DNA from: Chitinophagales bacterium | GTDB lineage: Bacteria > Bacteroidota > Bacteroidia > Chitinophagales > UBA2359 | Reading direction: 5' to 3' | Length of the DNA: 64,000 bases | Assembly: GCA_020629005.1 (NCBI GenBank) | Contig: JAHDEE010000002.1 | Location: 1-64,000 of the forward strand | Part shown: in pieces, positions 7,345-16,965 of the stretch | Layout of the letters: the number at the start of each line of letters is the position of its first letter | Position numbering within the stretch: position 1 is the stretch's first letter | Made by a program: the position numbers and the translations under genes | The notes under the pieces: generated by a model | Database searches by the model: none | Seen by the model: only the letters and a program-made list of their open reading frames with translations | What the model was told of the DNA's origin: nothing

Positions 7345-10300
7345 CTAGATGCTGCTTGGATTAAATTCCTTGATAATACGGTAGTCAATCTCGTCAAAAT
7401 CGTTTGCCTCAGAGGATAAAAAATCCTTCATTGACTTGGCAATCGCAGTGTCTTCCGCATTGTAGCTCTTTTGGGCAAGACTGATCTTATCTTCGAGTCT
7501 TTCCAGCAAATCTCTGCCCTTTTGCAAAGCGAGAAAATCTCTGGATTTGATGAGCGTTTCACCAAGTAAATTCCCCTCAAACCGATAGCCATCTGGACCT
7601 TGCACCAACAAGCCAAATAGTCTGGCAAATGTAAGAGCCCGCCTTTGCCTATCGGTGTTTCCGCCCATTAAAAGAAGACTGGGAAACATTTCCTGATCAA
7701 CTGCTCTTGGAAAAGCAAAGAAATCCTTAGCATCTAGCTTGGAAGTTTGCTGGAGCTTTTGGAATTTAGATCGGCACTCCTGAATGATATTGATCTTGAA
7801 GGCCGGGAATCCCATACGCACATACATCAAATTGATGTTGTTCTTGTCCTTGATCGCAAAAGTGCTCACTTTGGTTCCACTCGCTGCAGCAACAAGCTCT
7901 AGTATCTTTTCCCCTTGCGGAAATCGTTCATCTCGGCACAGTTGAAGCACATTTAGTGAGCGGTCAGCTTCAAGCATACTTTCCAAATTGATATAGGGTT
8001 TTGCCGCATCCACCAATTTCTTGATCTCTCGATTCAGGTCCCTGTCTATGCTGTTGCTGATTCCTTGCTTACGATCAATTTCCTTGTATTCTTCCCGATC
8101 AAAGTCCCCAGCTATCAGCTTGCTGTAAATATCGCTTCCGCTAAGTGCAGCACCCTTTTCACTGAAGTGATCCTCTAGATCGCGGTTCAGTTTGTCTAGA
8201 TTGTTGCTTTTCACGAAATCCTGATAGTAGGACAATACCTTTTCAGGCTTGTCAAAAAAGTCACCCTTTTGATACGTTTCCTTGAAGTGGTCTTCCACTG
8301 CTTCTTTTCCGATGATATAGCGAACAAAGAGGTTGTTCTTAAATTTCTGCTTATTGACCTTTACCTCTTCCTGCACCATCTGTTCCTGAATCTTCTTCTT
8401 GAAGTGATGGATATTTTCTTTCTCATAGTGAATCTCGTCTATCAGCTGCTGTAGACAGTCGTAAGCGGCTTCATGCTGAAAATACTCCGATTGCTGCTGA
8501 TACGCGGATGCTTTGTTCTCGACAAAATCCCTCAGCAAAGTGATCTTATCGGTAGCTACCGAATCATGAAAAGCAATACTTTGATCCAACGGAGCTTTGA
8601 ACTTTTTTCTGTATCGCATGATGAAAATCACATAATACACAGCGAATACAAGGACAATAAACGGTAGAATAAACTTCCAGGCATTGGTAGTGAAAACCAA
8701 TTCCCATTCTAAAATTGCATTAACCGCAAAAACTGCAAGAATCACCAAGGGCAAGATCACCAGCCACCATCGGATGTACTTTGAACACTTCTCCTTCCAG
8801 CTGCTAACCCTGCTTCTGGCATCTACAAGTTTGGTTTCTGTTTCATGAATCTTTGCTTCCAGCTGTTCGGCTTTCTCATCAAACTGTTTCTTGTCCGTTT
8901 CCCAAAGTTGCTTCCTGGTACTGCTCTGCCGTAAATTGACTTTGAAGTCTTCGTAGTTCTTGTAGTCCGATTCAAACTGCTTAATTTTTGCCTTGAGTTC
9001 TTCTTCTACTTTAGCGCTCTGATCACGCATCGCCACCAATTCAGATTCCATCTTGATCTTGTCCACAGTCGTCGATTTATCTCCCGCTTCAAGCCTCAGC
9101 TTTTCTCTTTCCAGACGCTCCTCTCCTTGTCGAATCTTGCGATGCAATTCTACCACTTCGCGTTGCTCATTCCCAATCTCGGACTCCATTTGTTTGAGCT
9201 GATTGGCGCCAATGCTAAGACCCAACTTTTCCTGATAAAAACCGAGTATTTCCTGCTCTACTGAGATCAGATCCTTTTCCGGAAAGGTCTCATCATGCGA
9301 TACGCAATCACAATCTTCACGCAATAGGAAACTGGTAAAACCATGTGCGAAATTGATGCCGTTTTCAGACTTCCCAAACTGACTTGCGAGTTCTGCCCGC
9401 AGCTGCGCTTTCAACTTCTTAGCCAAAGCATCAGCACGATTGCCATAAGCGGGTGCAATCTGCACATTGAAATCATTTAGGCGATACTTCTCCTCGGCAG
9501 CGTCGAGTTGCTCCAGGTACTTTTTGGGGTCCAGATTCTCGTCAATCTTGACGAGACTACTCAGTCCTTTGTAAATTGGATTTCCGTCATCTGAGCCTTG
9601 TCCGCACAAATCGTAAATTTTGCTCCAGGAATTCCGCTCAATGAAGGTACTTGTATAAAGATTCAATTCGTCTCTGGCAACTGACTTTGGATCTCGAAAG
9701 AGCCTATCCAGCTCCGACAAGGTGGCCTGCTTACCAAGTGCTTGATAAGTAGTTCTAATCTGCGCCTCTGGAAAGGTCAGCGTCGCCAATCCAAAGGAGG
9801 AGTAGCGATTGGTTTTGCCAGAAGACTCCTCATGCAAAAACAAGTGCGCATTTTCAACGATCGACAATCTACCGCAGAAAAGCATATAAGAAAACTCACC
9901 TAAGGAATCCAGCATGTCCTCAAATCGCCCGATGCTATGATCATCGATATTCTTTTTACCGATGATAAAGGGGTAGTTGATTAGCTGGCCTTCTTGAGAC
10001 AATACCATCTCCATCTCTGCCAAACAGCAATATGCCCTCGCATATTCAAAATCCCGAAGTGTCTTGTATTGAGTAGCAAAAAAGTTATCTGTATCCTTTA
10101 ACTGAAGCAATTGAATGCTTTCGAAATGCTCGTAGAAGGTGTCCATGTCAAGGCCTACCAGGTGATCCTGACCATGTGGATTGTATAAATCAAAAGTCTT
10201 ATTACGCTCGTTAATACGGTGCAATGCGTAGCAATGATTATGAAATAACTCTCCATGCCTCTCTTCTGTTCCCGAATCAGTCTCGCGACTTAGAAAAACA

Positions 10301-11412
10301 ACAGGAAGGCGCTTCTTCTCAAAATGCTCCAAAACTTGGGAGAATAAAACCTCAGTGTCCTTGGTTTCAACTGTCTTCAACTCAATGGCCTGCTCTCCCC
10401 CCAAGGCAAAGGCAAAAGGATACTTTGTTCGATTTCTTCCAGCCGTATTTTCATAGCCCTTGTTTAACTTTGCCCAGGCCTTTTCCAAAATCATCGGCCA
10501 AAGTTCTACAGACTTACCTTCCTTGTCGCCACTCTTTGCATAAATTGTTGCTGTTGTTCCATCTGCAACCCACATCTTATCATCTACTGTGACGAATTCC
10601 TCCTTCCCCTGATCCGAAAAGAACCTTACAGTATAAGTTCCATCAGGATTGTGAACCACCATGTTTTCGATAAAATCAGGAGATTGTAAAGCAATGGCCG
10701 CAAGAGCAGCCATAAAATAGCAGTTCGAAACAGATCCTTGATCTACATCTGAAATGTCTATTGCCGTTCTATCGCCTTCCCCTCGCAGAAACAAGACGCC
10801 ATGTTTGTTGTATTGGCTTATGCTTCGATATACATAAGCGCCCTTGTGCTTATCAAGCAATTCGATTTCTTCAGAGGCTTCATAGTCAGCCACAATCTCC
10901 TCTATCGAATCCTTAGAAAGCCGCGATAAATCGGGCAGCAGCGAAACCGTGAAAACCTCCACCTCTTTATTATTGAGAATCTTTTCGAGCATTCTCAATA
11001 AGGGAATGAAAAAGACAGAACCAACTGTATCAAATAGAGGAGCAAAAATCACAACACGGTGCTTGGAAAGTTCACTGATTCCGCTATCGATCAATCGCTG
11101 TCGATCTTCCAATCGCAGCATGTCATTGATCTTCTCCGTCAGGTAATTTTGCAGGTCCTCTTCTTTGTCGTAGAAGGCCTTCAAATTCTGCTCGAATACA
11201 CGCTCCGAACAAATGTAGTTTTCGCATTCGAGCTTCAGTACCTGCTTCTGATTCGCTCGACTATAGGATCGGACCACACCCTCCTCATCAATCACAAGAT
11301 CAGCAATGATGCTGGCATAGAGCGGATCCTTTGCAATTACAGACTGCACGGCCTTCTGCACAACATTGTCGCCATAAGAGCCCAGGCCGATAAATATAGT
11401 AGGGTGTATCAT
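7345..11412 (-). CDS. Degenerate tubulin-like protein with an inserted calpain-type cysteine protease domain and a membrane anchor
   Basis: 1355 residues and last gene of a five-gene operon. The start resembles a tubulin/FtsZ nucleotide-binding fold (FIGLGSYGDNVV, residues 7-18), but the T4 loop is degenerate (FDTVGSVFF near residue 130, against GGTGSGTF in the neighbour). Residues about 215-420 form a calpain-like domain: Gln225-Gly, Cys231 in SNCYF, His393 in NHCYAL and Asn411 in YNPHG. The Gln to Cys spacing of six is that of calpains. After it the sequence again resembles the neighbour's tubulin-like domain (YPFIIG, then YSSFGLATL), so the protease is inserted within the fold. Then come long coiled coils (about 720-870 and 960-1010) around two membrane helices (about 880-935) and a charged C-terminal region. 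Activity and substrate are unknown. Confidence 0.85.
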   Translation of the reverse strand: MIHPTIFIGLGSYGDNVVQKAVQSVIAKDPLYASIIADLVIDEEGVVRSYSRANQKQVLKLECENYICSERVFEQNLKAFYDKEEDLQNYLTEKINDMLRLEDRQRLIDSGISELSKHRVVIFAPLFDTVGSVFFIPLLRMLEKILNNKEVEVFTVSLLPDLSRLSKDSIEEIVADYEASEEIELLDKHKGAYVYRSISQYNKHGVLFLRGEGDRTAIDISDVDQGSVSNCYFMAALAAIALQSPDFIENMVVHNPDGTYTVRFFSDQGKEEFVTVDDKMWVADGTTATIYAKSGDKEGKSVELWPMILEKAWAKLNKGYENTAGRNRTKYPFAFALGGEQAIELKTVETKDTEVLFSQVLEHFEKKRLPVVFLSRETDSGTEERHGELFHNHCYALHRINERNKTFDLYNPHGQDHLVGLDMDTFYEHFESIQLLQLKDTDNFFATQYKTLRDFEYARAYCCLAEMEMVLSQEGQLINYPFIIGKKNIDDHSIGRFEDMLDSLGEFSYMLFCGRLSIVENAHLFLHEESSGKTNRYSSFGLATLTFPEAQIRTTYQALGKQATLSELDRLFRDPKSVARDELNLYTSTFIERNSWSKIYDLCGQGSDDGNPIYKGLSSLVKIDENLDPKKYLEQLDAAEEKYRLNDFNVQIAPAYGNRADALAKKLKAQLRAELASQFGKSENGINFAHGFTSFLLREDCDCVSHDETFPEKDLISVEQEILGFYQEKLGLSIGANQLKQMESEIGNEQREVVELHRKIRQGEERLEREKLRLEAGDKSTTVDKIKMESELVAMRDQSAKVEEELKAKIKQFESDYKNYEDFKVNLRQSSTRKQLWETDKKQFDEKAEQLEAKIHETETKLVDARSRVSSWKEKCSKYIRWWLVILPLVILAVFAVNAILEWELVFTTNAWKFILPFIVLVFAVYYVIFIMRYRKKFKAPLDQSIAFHDSVATDKITLLRDFVENKASAYQQQSEYFQHEAAYDCLQQLIDEIHYEKENIHHFKKKIQEQMVQEEVKVNKQKFKNNLFVRYIIGKEAVEDHFKETYQKGDFFDKPEKVLSYYQDFVKSNNLDKLNRDLEDHFSEKGAALSGSDIYSKLIAGDFDREEYKEIDRKQGISNSIDRDLNREIKKLVDAAKPYINLESMLEADRSLNVLQLCRDERFPQGEKILELVAAASGTKVSTFAIKDKNNINLMYVRMGFPAFKINIIQECRSKFQKLQQTSKLDAKDFFAFPRAVDQEMFPSLLLMGGNTDRQRRALTFARLFGLLVQGPDGYRFEGNLLGETLIKSRDFLALQKGRDLLERLEDKISLAQKSYNAEDTAIAKSMKDFLSSEANDFDEIDYRIIKEFNPSSI

Positions 11413-11435
11413 GAACTTAGATTTACTCTTGTCTG

Positions 11436-12083
11436 CTAGAACTTTGGCAACTGCTTTCCTCCAGAATTCCGCTTCTGATTATTCACGTTAAATCGATCCC
11501 AAAAACCACCGCGAGAGCGTTTTTCTTTCTTTGGCGCATTCGCTCCATACACTCGCTGGCCCTTAAGTACTCTGCTACTCCTTAGCAACTTGGCCAACTT
11601 GCGCTTCTTTACTTGCAACCATACTTCCCCTTCAGTGAAGTGCGTCTCGTAATCCTTGTAAGAATCCCAAGTGGCTAATCGTTGGCCAAATGCATCCTGA
11701 TCTCTTCGCAACAAGTAGCGATTGCCGTATGCAACTTCGCTGGAGTCACTTTCGTAAAATATGTATTTACCCGCCTCAAAGGCGATACCTACCCTATGAC
11801 TGCCTCGTTGATATAAACAGGTTCCGGGAGTATTTCGTGATACAGTCACCATGTCATAACCCGAACCAGAATCAAATTGCAAAACGCCGAGTTCATCCAC
11901 TTCGATATCACCACTGGTGCCGTCAATTCGCTTCAAAGCAAAGCCGTTAGAAGTATAATACTGTACTTCAGAAAGGTCAATATTGCTTCGCTCCAATTCT
12001 TCTCTCAAAGTTTGGGTAAAGTCAATTTTGCGAGCGCAGGATGACAATAGAATGATAAAGCAAAGGGGTAGTAGGTATCTCAT
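11436..12083 (-). CDS. Small lipoprotein of the tubulin-calpain operon
   Basis: 215 residues with a typical type II signal peptide: hydrophobic stretch and LLSSC lipobox, lipidated Cys16. The rest is a beta-prone domain (residues about 30-160) and a very basic tail rich in Lys, Arg and Gly. No known family was recognised. The ATG at 12083 is preferred to a TTG six bases upstream. It lies 9 bp after the tubulin-like GTPase stop and 23 bp before the calpain-containing gene, so it is almost certainly co-transcribed. The lack of an Asp at +2 favours outer-membrane sorting, but rules in this phylum are less certain. A role as an envelope-side partner is inferred from context alone. Confidence 0.85.
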   Translation of the reverse strand: MRYLLPLCFIILLSSCARKIDFTQTLREELERSNIDLSEVQYYTSNGFALKRIDGTSGDIEVDELGVLQFDSGSGYDMVTVSRNTPGTCLYQRGSHRVGIAFEAGKYIFYESDSSEVAYGNRYLLRRDQDAFGQRLATWDSYKDYETHFTEGEVWLQVKKRKLAKLLRSSRVLKGQRVYGANAPKKEKRSRGGFWDRFNVNNQKRNSGGKQLPKF

Positions 12084-12092
12084 CAACAATGC

Positions 12093-14876
12093 TTACATGA
12101 TCGATGATTCGTACTTGGCAACTAACTCCGCAATAACCCTTAACTCCGCATTGATCAGCTTATAAGTGCTCTCATTTTGCTTCAGCGTTGTCATAGTCAT
12201 ATTGGTGTACTCCTTTACATTTTCCTTGAACTTCTCGTGATACTCTCGAAGCTTATTCAGGACCTGCTCATCACCAAGACGCTTATATTCGGTATCCAGC
12301 AACTTGGTTGTCACTTCAACATGCTTCTTCAGGAATTCATTATAGGCCTCCCTGCGATCCGTTGTGTCCAGATTCACCTTATCATCATTCAATGGATCAG
12401 TTCCCTCTTCCATTTGTACCATATAAGGACCACGCAGTGATTTCCTGCTCACCAACCCAAAGGCATTCGCCTCTGCCCAAACTTTCAAATTGCTTGCCTC
12501 ATCCTTACTCGGGAACAAATCATAGCCAATTTCATCCATCTGCTTCTTCCAGCTTCTGTCGATGTGATAATCATAACGAGCAGACTCACTGAGATACTTT
12601 CTTCTGAAGCGGTCCATCCGGCTCAGTGTATAGGCGGGAACAGCCGCAGCAAACTTATAGAAGTAAATCCTTTGAGGATCATTTGTTACGGCCATACTGG
12701 GTCGGTCTCCCAAAGCAATTTCGAACAAAGGCATCTTATTGGTGGGATCTTCATCTTTCAGAGCAGTATTTCTGTCGTCGTTTACACCGACCAGGTAGAT
12801 ATAGCTTGGCTGATGTACCAACTCTTCTTTGGAATAGGTCCACAGCGGATCAGACTTGGCTTCCAAAGTTTCCAGCAACTTGACCTGCATTTCCTGTGGC
12901 AGTTTACGGAAAGCTGTATCCACATCCATCTCCGAAAAATTCTTGGCCTTATTTGCCGTACCAGCATAGCCAATAAACAAGTCCATCACTTGCTTGCTGT
13001 TGATCGAATTCCAAGACGACACTTTATTCTCACCAATATAGTTGAAGAAGTCAACCATATTATAATCGCTTTCCTGAATCTCAACCTCCGTGAGGAAGAG
13101 GTCATGCAGATCAACCACATACGAAGTATTTCCACCACGTCGATCGGTCAATGCAGTCGTTGTCTGCTGCACCTGCACAGCAATATCTGCAAGGTGCTTC
13201 TCAATATTGGCGATATCCTGCAGCTTGAAATCCATGCTCTCCAGAAGCGCATTATAAAAACGCAAGGCACTATCTCTTCTGGTAATCTCCTTAATGGCAG
13301 TCGCCATCGAAACCACCTTCGCATAATAATCCTCAACCGCTTCTTGGATTCTTCCCTTCTTCCCAAATGGATTAAATCCTTCTTCTTCTTCAAGAATATC
13401 ATCAATCATCAGCTTAGCTTCCTTCTCGTAGCTGGTCTGCTGCTCAAGGTAAGTAGCCTTCTCCGTTTTCATTTCCTCCTTATAGGCACTCAAATTACCT
13501 TTCACCAATGTGATAAATTCCTTGCAGTAGAAAATCCCTCCGCTCTTGTTCAGTTGATCGTTCAGATAGGTATCCACAAGTCCCCGCTTTTCAGCAATCA
13601 GCGCATCTGTATTACCATCCGCAGCTTTCAGATTTTCCTTGATGATCTCCAGGTATTTTTGCGCATTTAACTGCGCCGACTGACTCGTTCCCTTCTTGTA
13701 ACCATCCGGCTCACTTGGGCGGATACCGCTGCCCTGACTTATATCGAAGATCGCATCTATTACCTCATCATGCGGTTGCGCTTCCCTGATCTTCCACTCA
13801 CTCAGCTTTGCCTCCACATCTTCCGAAATTTGCACCTCTGTGGCAGGCATTCTCAGCTTATCAATCATCGCCTTCGTGAGTTTATTGCTGAAGATGCTCT
13901 TAAGCTTCTCGCCATCGTAAAACAACTCCGAAATCCCCATACTACAATAGTTGGAGGATTTACCTTTCACATTCAAGGCATCGTTCACAAATTTCCTAAG
14001 GTTGTCCCATACAGAATCTCCGGCATCACCAATTACACCTGTCGAAAGATATAGACCTGTACCCAATATCTCATTTAAAGCAGAGATATCGTTTTGCCCA
14101 ATCTTATTCTCCGTAATATTATCTATAGTGATTATATTATCGTAAGGACTCATATTCATGGATACAGCATGCTCGCCTCCATAATCTATGCTATCCTTAA
14201 GCAAATGTCCATCGAGCAAGAAGTCCAACTCCTTAAAAGCACCGTAGCTATTGGCCTCCACATTCTTGGTCCCCTCGAACTGAAGGAAAATATTAGGCAT
14301 CATCGTATAAGCCATCATGGTATCCGTATGATCAATCCCAATATCACGAAGCAGATAGGGAATATCCAGGAAGGTACCGGAACCAGTACCTCCTGCTGTC
14401 GAGAATACAGTGGATACCTGAATATCACCACCATGAATCTCATAAGGATCATCAGCGCTAGGACGATAAGTTCTCAAATCGTCTACAATGTTACTGAGTC
14501 GATCTCTTACCTCTTGTTGATTAAAAAACAGCGCCAACCTTCCAAGTGAACGTATCTGACCTGCTCCTTTGTTGATTGCACCTGCATTCTTCTTATTTTT
14601 TTCCGGAAAGAAATTACTGATATGCTCTTTGGCCTCAATGTACTTAAGCCCATTTGGAACTGCAATGTGCAGAAACTCCCGCTTCCCAAAAGTCAACATC
14701 TCTCCTTGCTCGCCACGTAGCTGCTTCATCTTAGGATCGGTGTCCAAAACCAAAAATCTAATCATAGGTGGAATTTCACCATGCACTTTGATCAGCTTCC
14801 GCTTAGCGTACAGCAGAGCCCGTGCCCCCGTTCCTCCTAGTCCAATAAATAGTGATTTCTTCAGTTTCTTTGCCAT
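12093..14876 (-). CDS. Tubulin/FtsZ-like GTPase (tubulin-like domain protein)
   Basis: A 927-residue cytoplasmic protein without signal peptide. Residues 11-20 (IGLGGTGARA) match the first glycine-rich loop and residues 161-169 (AGGTGSGTF) the phosphate-binding signature of the tubulin/FtsZ superfamily; LVLDTDP (43-50) fits the next nucleotide-contacting strand. It is more than twice the length of FtsZ, with long helical, coiled-coil-prone regions in the middle and C-terminus, as in the large bacterial tubulin-like family. GTP binding is well supported; polymerisation is inferred from the superfamily. It lies between two lipoprotein genes, in the same operon as a second, degenerate tubulin-like protein with a calpain insert, which suggests a heterotypic pair. 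Confidence 0.9.
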   Translation of the reverse strand: MAKKLKKSLFIGLGGTGARALLYAKRKLIKVHGEIPPMIRFLVLDTDPKMKQLRGEQGEMLTFGKREFLHIAVPNGLKYIEAKEHISNFFPEKNKKNAGAINKGAGQIRSLGRLALFFNQQEVRDRLSNIVDDLRTYRPSADDPYEIHGGDIQVSTVFSTAGGTGSGTFLDIPYLLRDIGIDHTDTMMAYTMMPNIFLQFEGTKNVEANSYGAFKELDFLLDGHLLKDSIDYGGEHAVSMNMSPYDNIITIDNITENKIGQNDISALNEILGTGLYLSTGVIGDAGDSVWDNLRKFVNDALNVKGKSSNYCSMGISELFYDGEKLKSIFSNKLTKAMIDKLRMPATEVQISEDVEAKLSEWKIREAQPHDEVIDAIFDISQGSGIRPSEPDGYKKGTSQSAQLNAQKYLEIIKENLKAADGNTDALIAEKRGLVDTYLNDQLNKSGGIFYCKEFITLVKGNLSAYKEEMKTEKATYLEQQTSYEKEAKLMIDDILEEEEGFNPFGKKGRIQEAVEDYYAKVVSMATAIKEITRRDSALRFYNALLESMDFKLQDIANIEKHLADIAVQVQQTTTALTDRRGGNTSYVVDLHDLFLTEVEIQESDYNMVDFFNYIGENKVSSWNSINSKQVMDLFIGYAGTANKAKNFSEMDVDTAFRKLPQEMQVKLLETLEAKSDPLWTYSKEELVHQPSYIYLVGVNDDRNTALKDEDPTNKMPLFEIALGDRPSMAVTNDPQRIYFYKFAAAVPAYTLSRMDRFRRKYLSESARYDYHIDRSWKKQMDEIGYDLFPSKDEASNLKVWAEANAFGLVSRKSLRGPYMVQMEEGTDPLNDDKVNLDTTDRREAYNEFLKKHVEVTTKLLDTEYKRLGDEQVLNKLREYHEKFKENVKEYTNMTMTTLKQNESTYKLINAELRVIAELVAKYESSIM

Positions 14877-14927
14877 AATGCTTAAGGTTGAAATTTAAGT
14901 GATGTTAGCCTGGGGCATAACATAATC

Positions 14928-15866
14928 CTATCTGCTCTTTTGAAATCTAAACTTAATATCTTTCTTACCAGACCGCTTGATCTCGAACTCTTCGAAGTCT
15001 TTTACCAGGCCGCGACTATAAGGTCGAATATCAATTCCTGTCTTGGTTTTTAAGCGCACTTGAGTCTTTAGCCCTTTGCGCTTTGGCTGCAATTCAATAA
15101 GAAAGGGTTCGTCCTTCATATACTGTTCGATCTTGCCTGTGAAGATCCGACTAAGCAATCCCTGCTTGATGATTTTTTCGCCGCCCAAATATACCAATCG
15201 TTTTCCCTTCAATCGAATTTTCTTGTGCTGGGGCCAGTCAAAATTGAACTCTCCGCCGGAAAAGCGCGGATACATCAAAGGACGCACAAAAATAAACCAG
15301 GTCAACAGCAAAGACAAAATAAAGACCGAAGTCCAAAACATAATGAACTTCCACAACGGAACCATCAAACGCACCGACCATCCAAGGGGCCCTACGGATG
15401 ACAAAGCCTGATCGTTGATGTAGTCCAGGCTCGCTGCATTGGTCTCCAACAATATCTGACCTTCAAATTTATCCGAACGACCAAGTTTCAATAATCGAGC
15501 AATTCCAGGCTCAACACTGCGGTCCACAAATCGTATTCCCATTTGCACTACACTATCCTGACCCAGCGAATTTGCCCGCACTTTAAGTACTCCTCCTGAC
15601 GATCGTTCACCGTTGAACAACAACTCTGCATGGGGAAAAGTATTCCCCCCCCTATCTGTCAACCGCAAATTCACATAACTGCCCTTCTTGATCGCCTCAT
15701 CGTTGAACTTGAACAGCACACTCCTGGTAGCATCTTCCTTAAAATACGTTTTGCCAAGTTTTATTTCCTGATAGCCCTTCCACATCTGCTTATCTTCATC
15801 ACAAGCAGAGACCAGCAGCAGCACCGGCAAAAGCAATAACAAACTTCTAGTGGTTTTCCAATTCAT
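14928..15866 (-). CDS. Membrane-anchored lipoprotein of the tubulin-calpain operon
   Basis: 312 residues. An N-terminal hydrophobic segment ends in LLVSAC, a lipobox followed by Asp. A beta-rich, probably periplasmic region follows. A strong membrane helix near residues 170-197 (LWKFIMFWTSVFILSLLLTW) precedes a basic C-terminal domain with short beta strands (KGKRLVYLGGEKI). No family was recognised. The ATG at 15866 is preferred to a TTG at 15878 because it begins the standard signal sequence. The gene starts 18 bp after the vWA gene and ends 51 bp before the tubulin-like GTPase. It could link a periplasmic vWA protein to a cytoplasmic tubulin-like polymer; that role is an inference from topology and order. 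Confidence 0.85.
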   Translation of the reverse strand: MNWKTTRSLLLLLPVLLLVSACDEDKQMWKGYQEIKLGKTYFKEDATRSVLFKFNDEAIKKGSYVNLRLTDRGGNTFPHAELLFNGERSSGGVLKVRANSLGQDSVVQMGIRFVDRSVEPGIARLLKLGRSDKFEGQILLETNAASLDYINDQALSSVGPLGWSVRLMVPLWKFIMFWTSVFILSLLLTWFIFVRPLMYPRFSGGEFNFDWPQHKKIRLKGKRLVYLGGEKIIKQGLLSRIFTGKIEQYMKDEPFLIELQPKRKGLKTQVRLKTKTGIDIRPYSRGLVKDFEEFEIKRSGKKDIKFRFQKSR

Positions 15867-15884
15867 CTCAATGGACAATTTGCA

Positions 15885-16940
15885 TTAGTCTTCCAGCACT
15901 TTAATCGTAAGGGTCTTTACTTTTTTGTTGCTGATCAATACATCGACCTCATTTGTACCCTTAGTAAAATAAGCTCTTGCATTGCTGCCCTTCGGATTAT
16001 AAAGCTTTATCTTTCCAGTCAATGAACCTGACTCCAGCGCCTTACTGATCGCCTGCAGAGAAGGTATTCCCCGCAATTGAAACGTCACCTCGTTATTCTC
16101 ATCCACACGATAGCCGTCAAGTTTCGTCAAAGCCAGCAATGTACCGGAAGGCAATTCCTGATCCAGCTCCAGTCTGGCCGAGAAACTTAAGTCCTGAGGT
16201 TTATCTATGATATGAAAACCCAAATTGGCCGCATGCATATTCTGTAGGCTAAAATTCAGGCGATCACTCCTGGCTGTCAAATAAACAATCTTCTTAAAAA
16301 TCTTGTCACCGGAAGGTTTATCAAATGCCAGATTTTCACAGGCAGACATCAGAGAATTCAGCTCACTGTCTCGCAGCAAATCAGGGCGATAAGAAATGAA
16401 GAAGGTGAAATCCTTACCCTTAGTAGACGTTCGACAATACTTCTTGATCACCTCAGACAAACAATCTTCCTTGCTATAAGCCTTCCCATCCATGCGATAA
16501 TCAACATTCTGCTTTCCATCCGTAAACACATAGAATATATTCTGCCGCTCGCTGCCCATAAACATATTCAAACTGTAATCCCAGGCCTCACAGATATTTG
16601 TGTTCGTTACCGCATCTGGTATTTCACTATTTTGCACATAAGCCAGCGCCTTCGCCTTCCCGCTCTCATTATTATCAAATTGCTTTATCTCCGACTGAAT
16701 CACCCCATCCTGAAAAGGGATGATGATAATCTTACCACCATCCATCGGCGCATACCTAATCTGGTTAATCATCGAAGCTTTCACTTCCTGCCACACATTC
16801 TGATTTCCATTATAACCAATCATCGACTTGGTCACATCCATCACAAATATGCGGTTATGCTCTACAAATTGTGCAAGCACCAGCTGACCATTGCCTAGCA
16901 ATAGCCCAACTGAGAGCACCAAAACCGATCGAATAGACAT
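15885..16940 (-). CDS. Exported von Willebrand factor A (vWA) domain protein
   Basis: 351 residues and the first gene of the operon. A cleavable signal peptide (cut near residue 23-24) is followed directly by a vWA domain. FVMDVTKSM contains the metal-binding MIDAS motif as Asp35-x-Thr37-x-Ser39, and FYVFTDGKQN supplies the later Asp-Gly motif. The C-terminal 120 residues are beta-rich and may be a second sandwich domain. vWA domains bind protein partners through a divalent metal. Export places it in the periplasm or facing it. vWA proteins are known companions of FtsZ-like proteins in some bacteria. Transcription probably starts at the promoter just upstream (16966-16996). Confidence 0.9.
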   Translation of the reverse strand: MSIRSVLVLSVGLLLGNGQLVLAQFVEHNRIFVMDVTKSMIGYNGNQNVWQEVKASMINQIRYAPMDGGKIIIIPFQDGVIQSEIKQFDNNESGKAKALAYVQNSEIPDAVTNTNICEAWDYSLNMFMGSERQNIFYVFTDGKQNVDYRMDGKAYSKEDCLSEVIKKYCRTSTKGKDFTFFISYRPDLLRDSELNSLMSACENLAFDKPSGDKIFKKIVYLTARSDRLNFSLQNMHAANLGFHIIDKPQDLSFSARLELDQELPSGTLLALTKLDGYRVDENNEVTFQLRGIPSLQAISKALESGSLTGKIKLYNPKGSNARAYFTKGTNEVDVLISNKKVKTLTIKVLED

Positions 16941-16965
16941 AGTTGCTTCCTTTTACTCTCTGTTT

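Noticed and set aside
12564-13670. 368-codon open frame on the plus strand
   Set aside because: It lies fully antisense to the tubulin-like GTPase, whose motifs are clear. The product has no motif and looks like a shadow frame.
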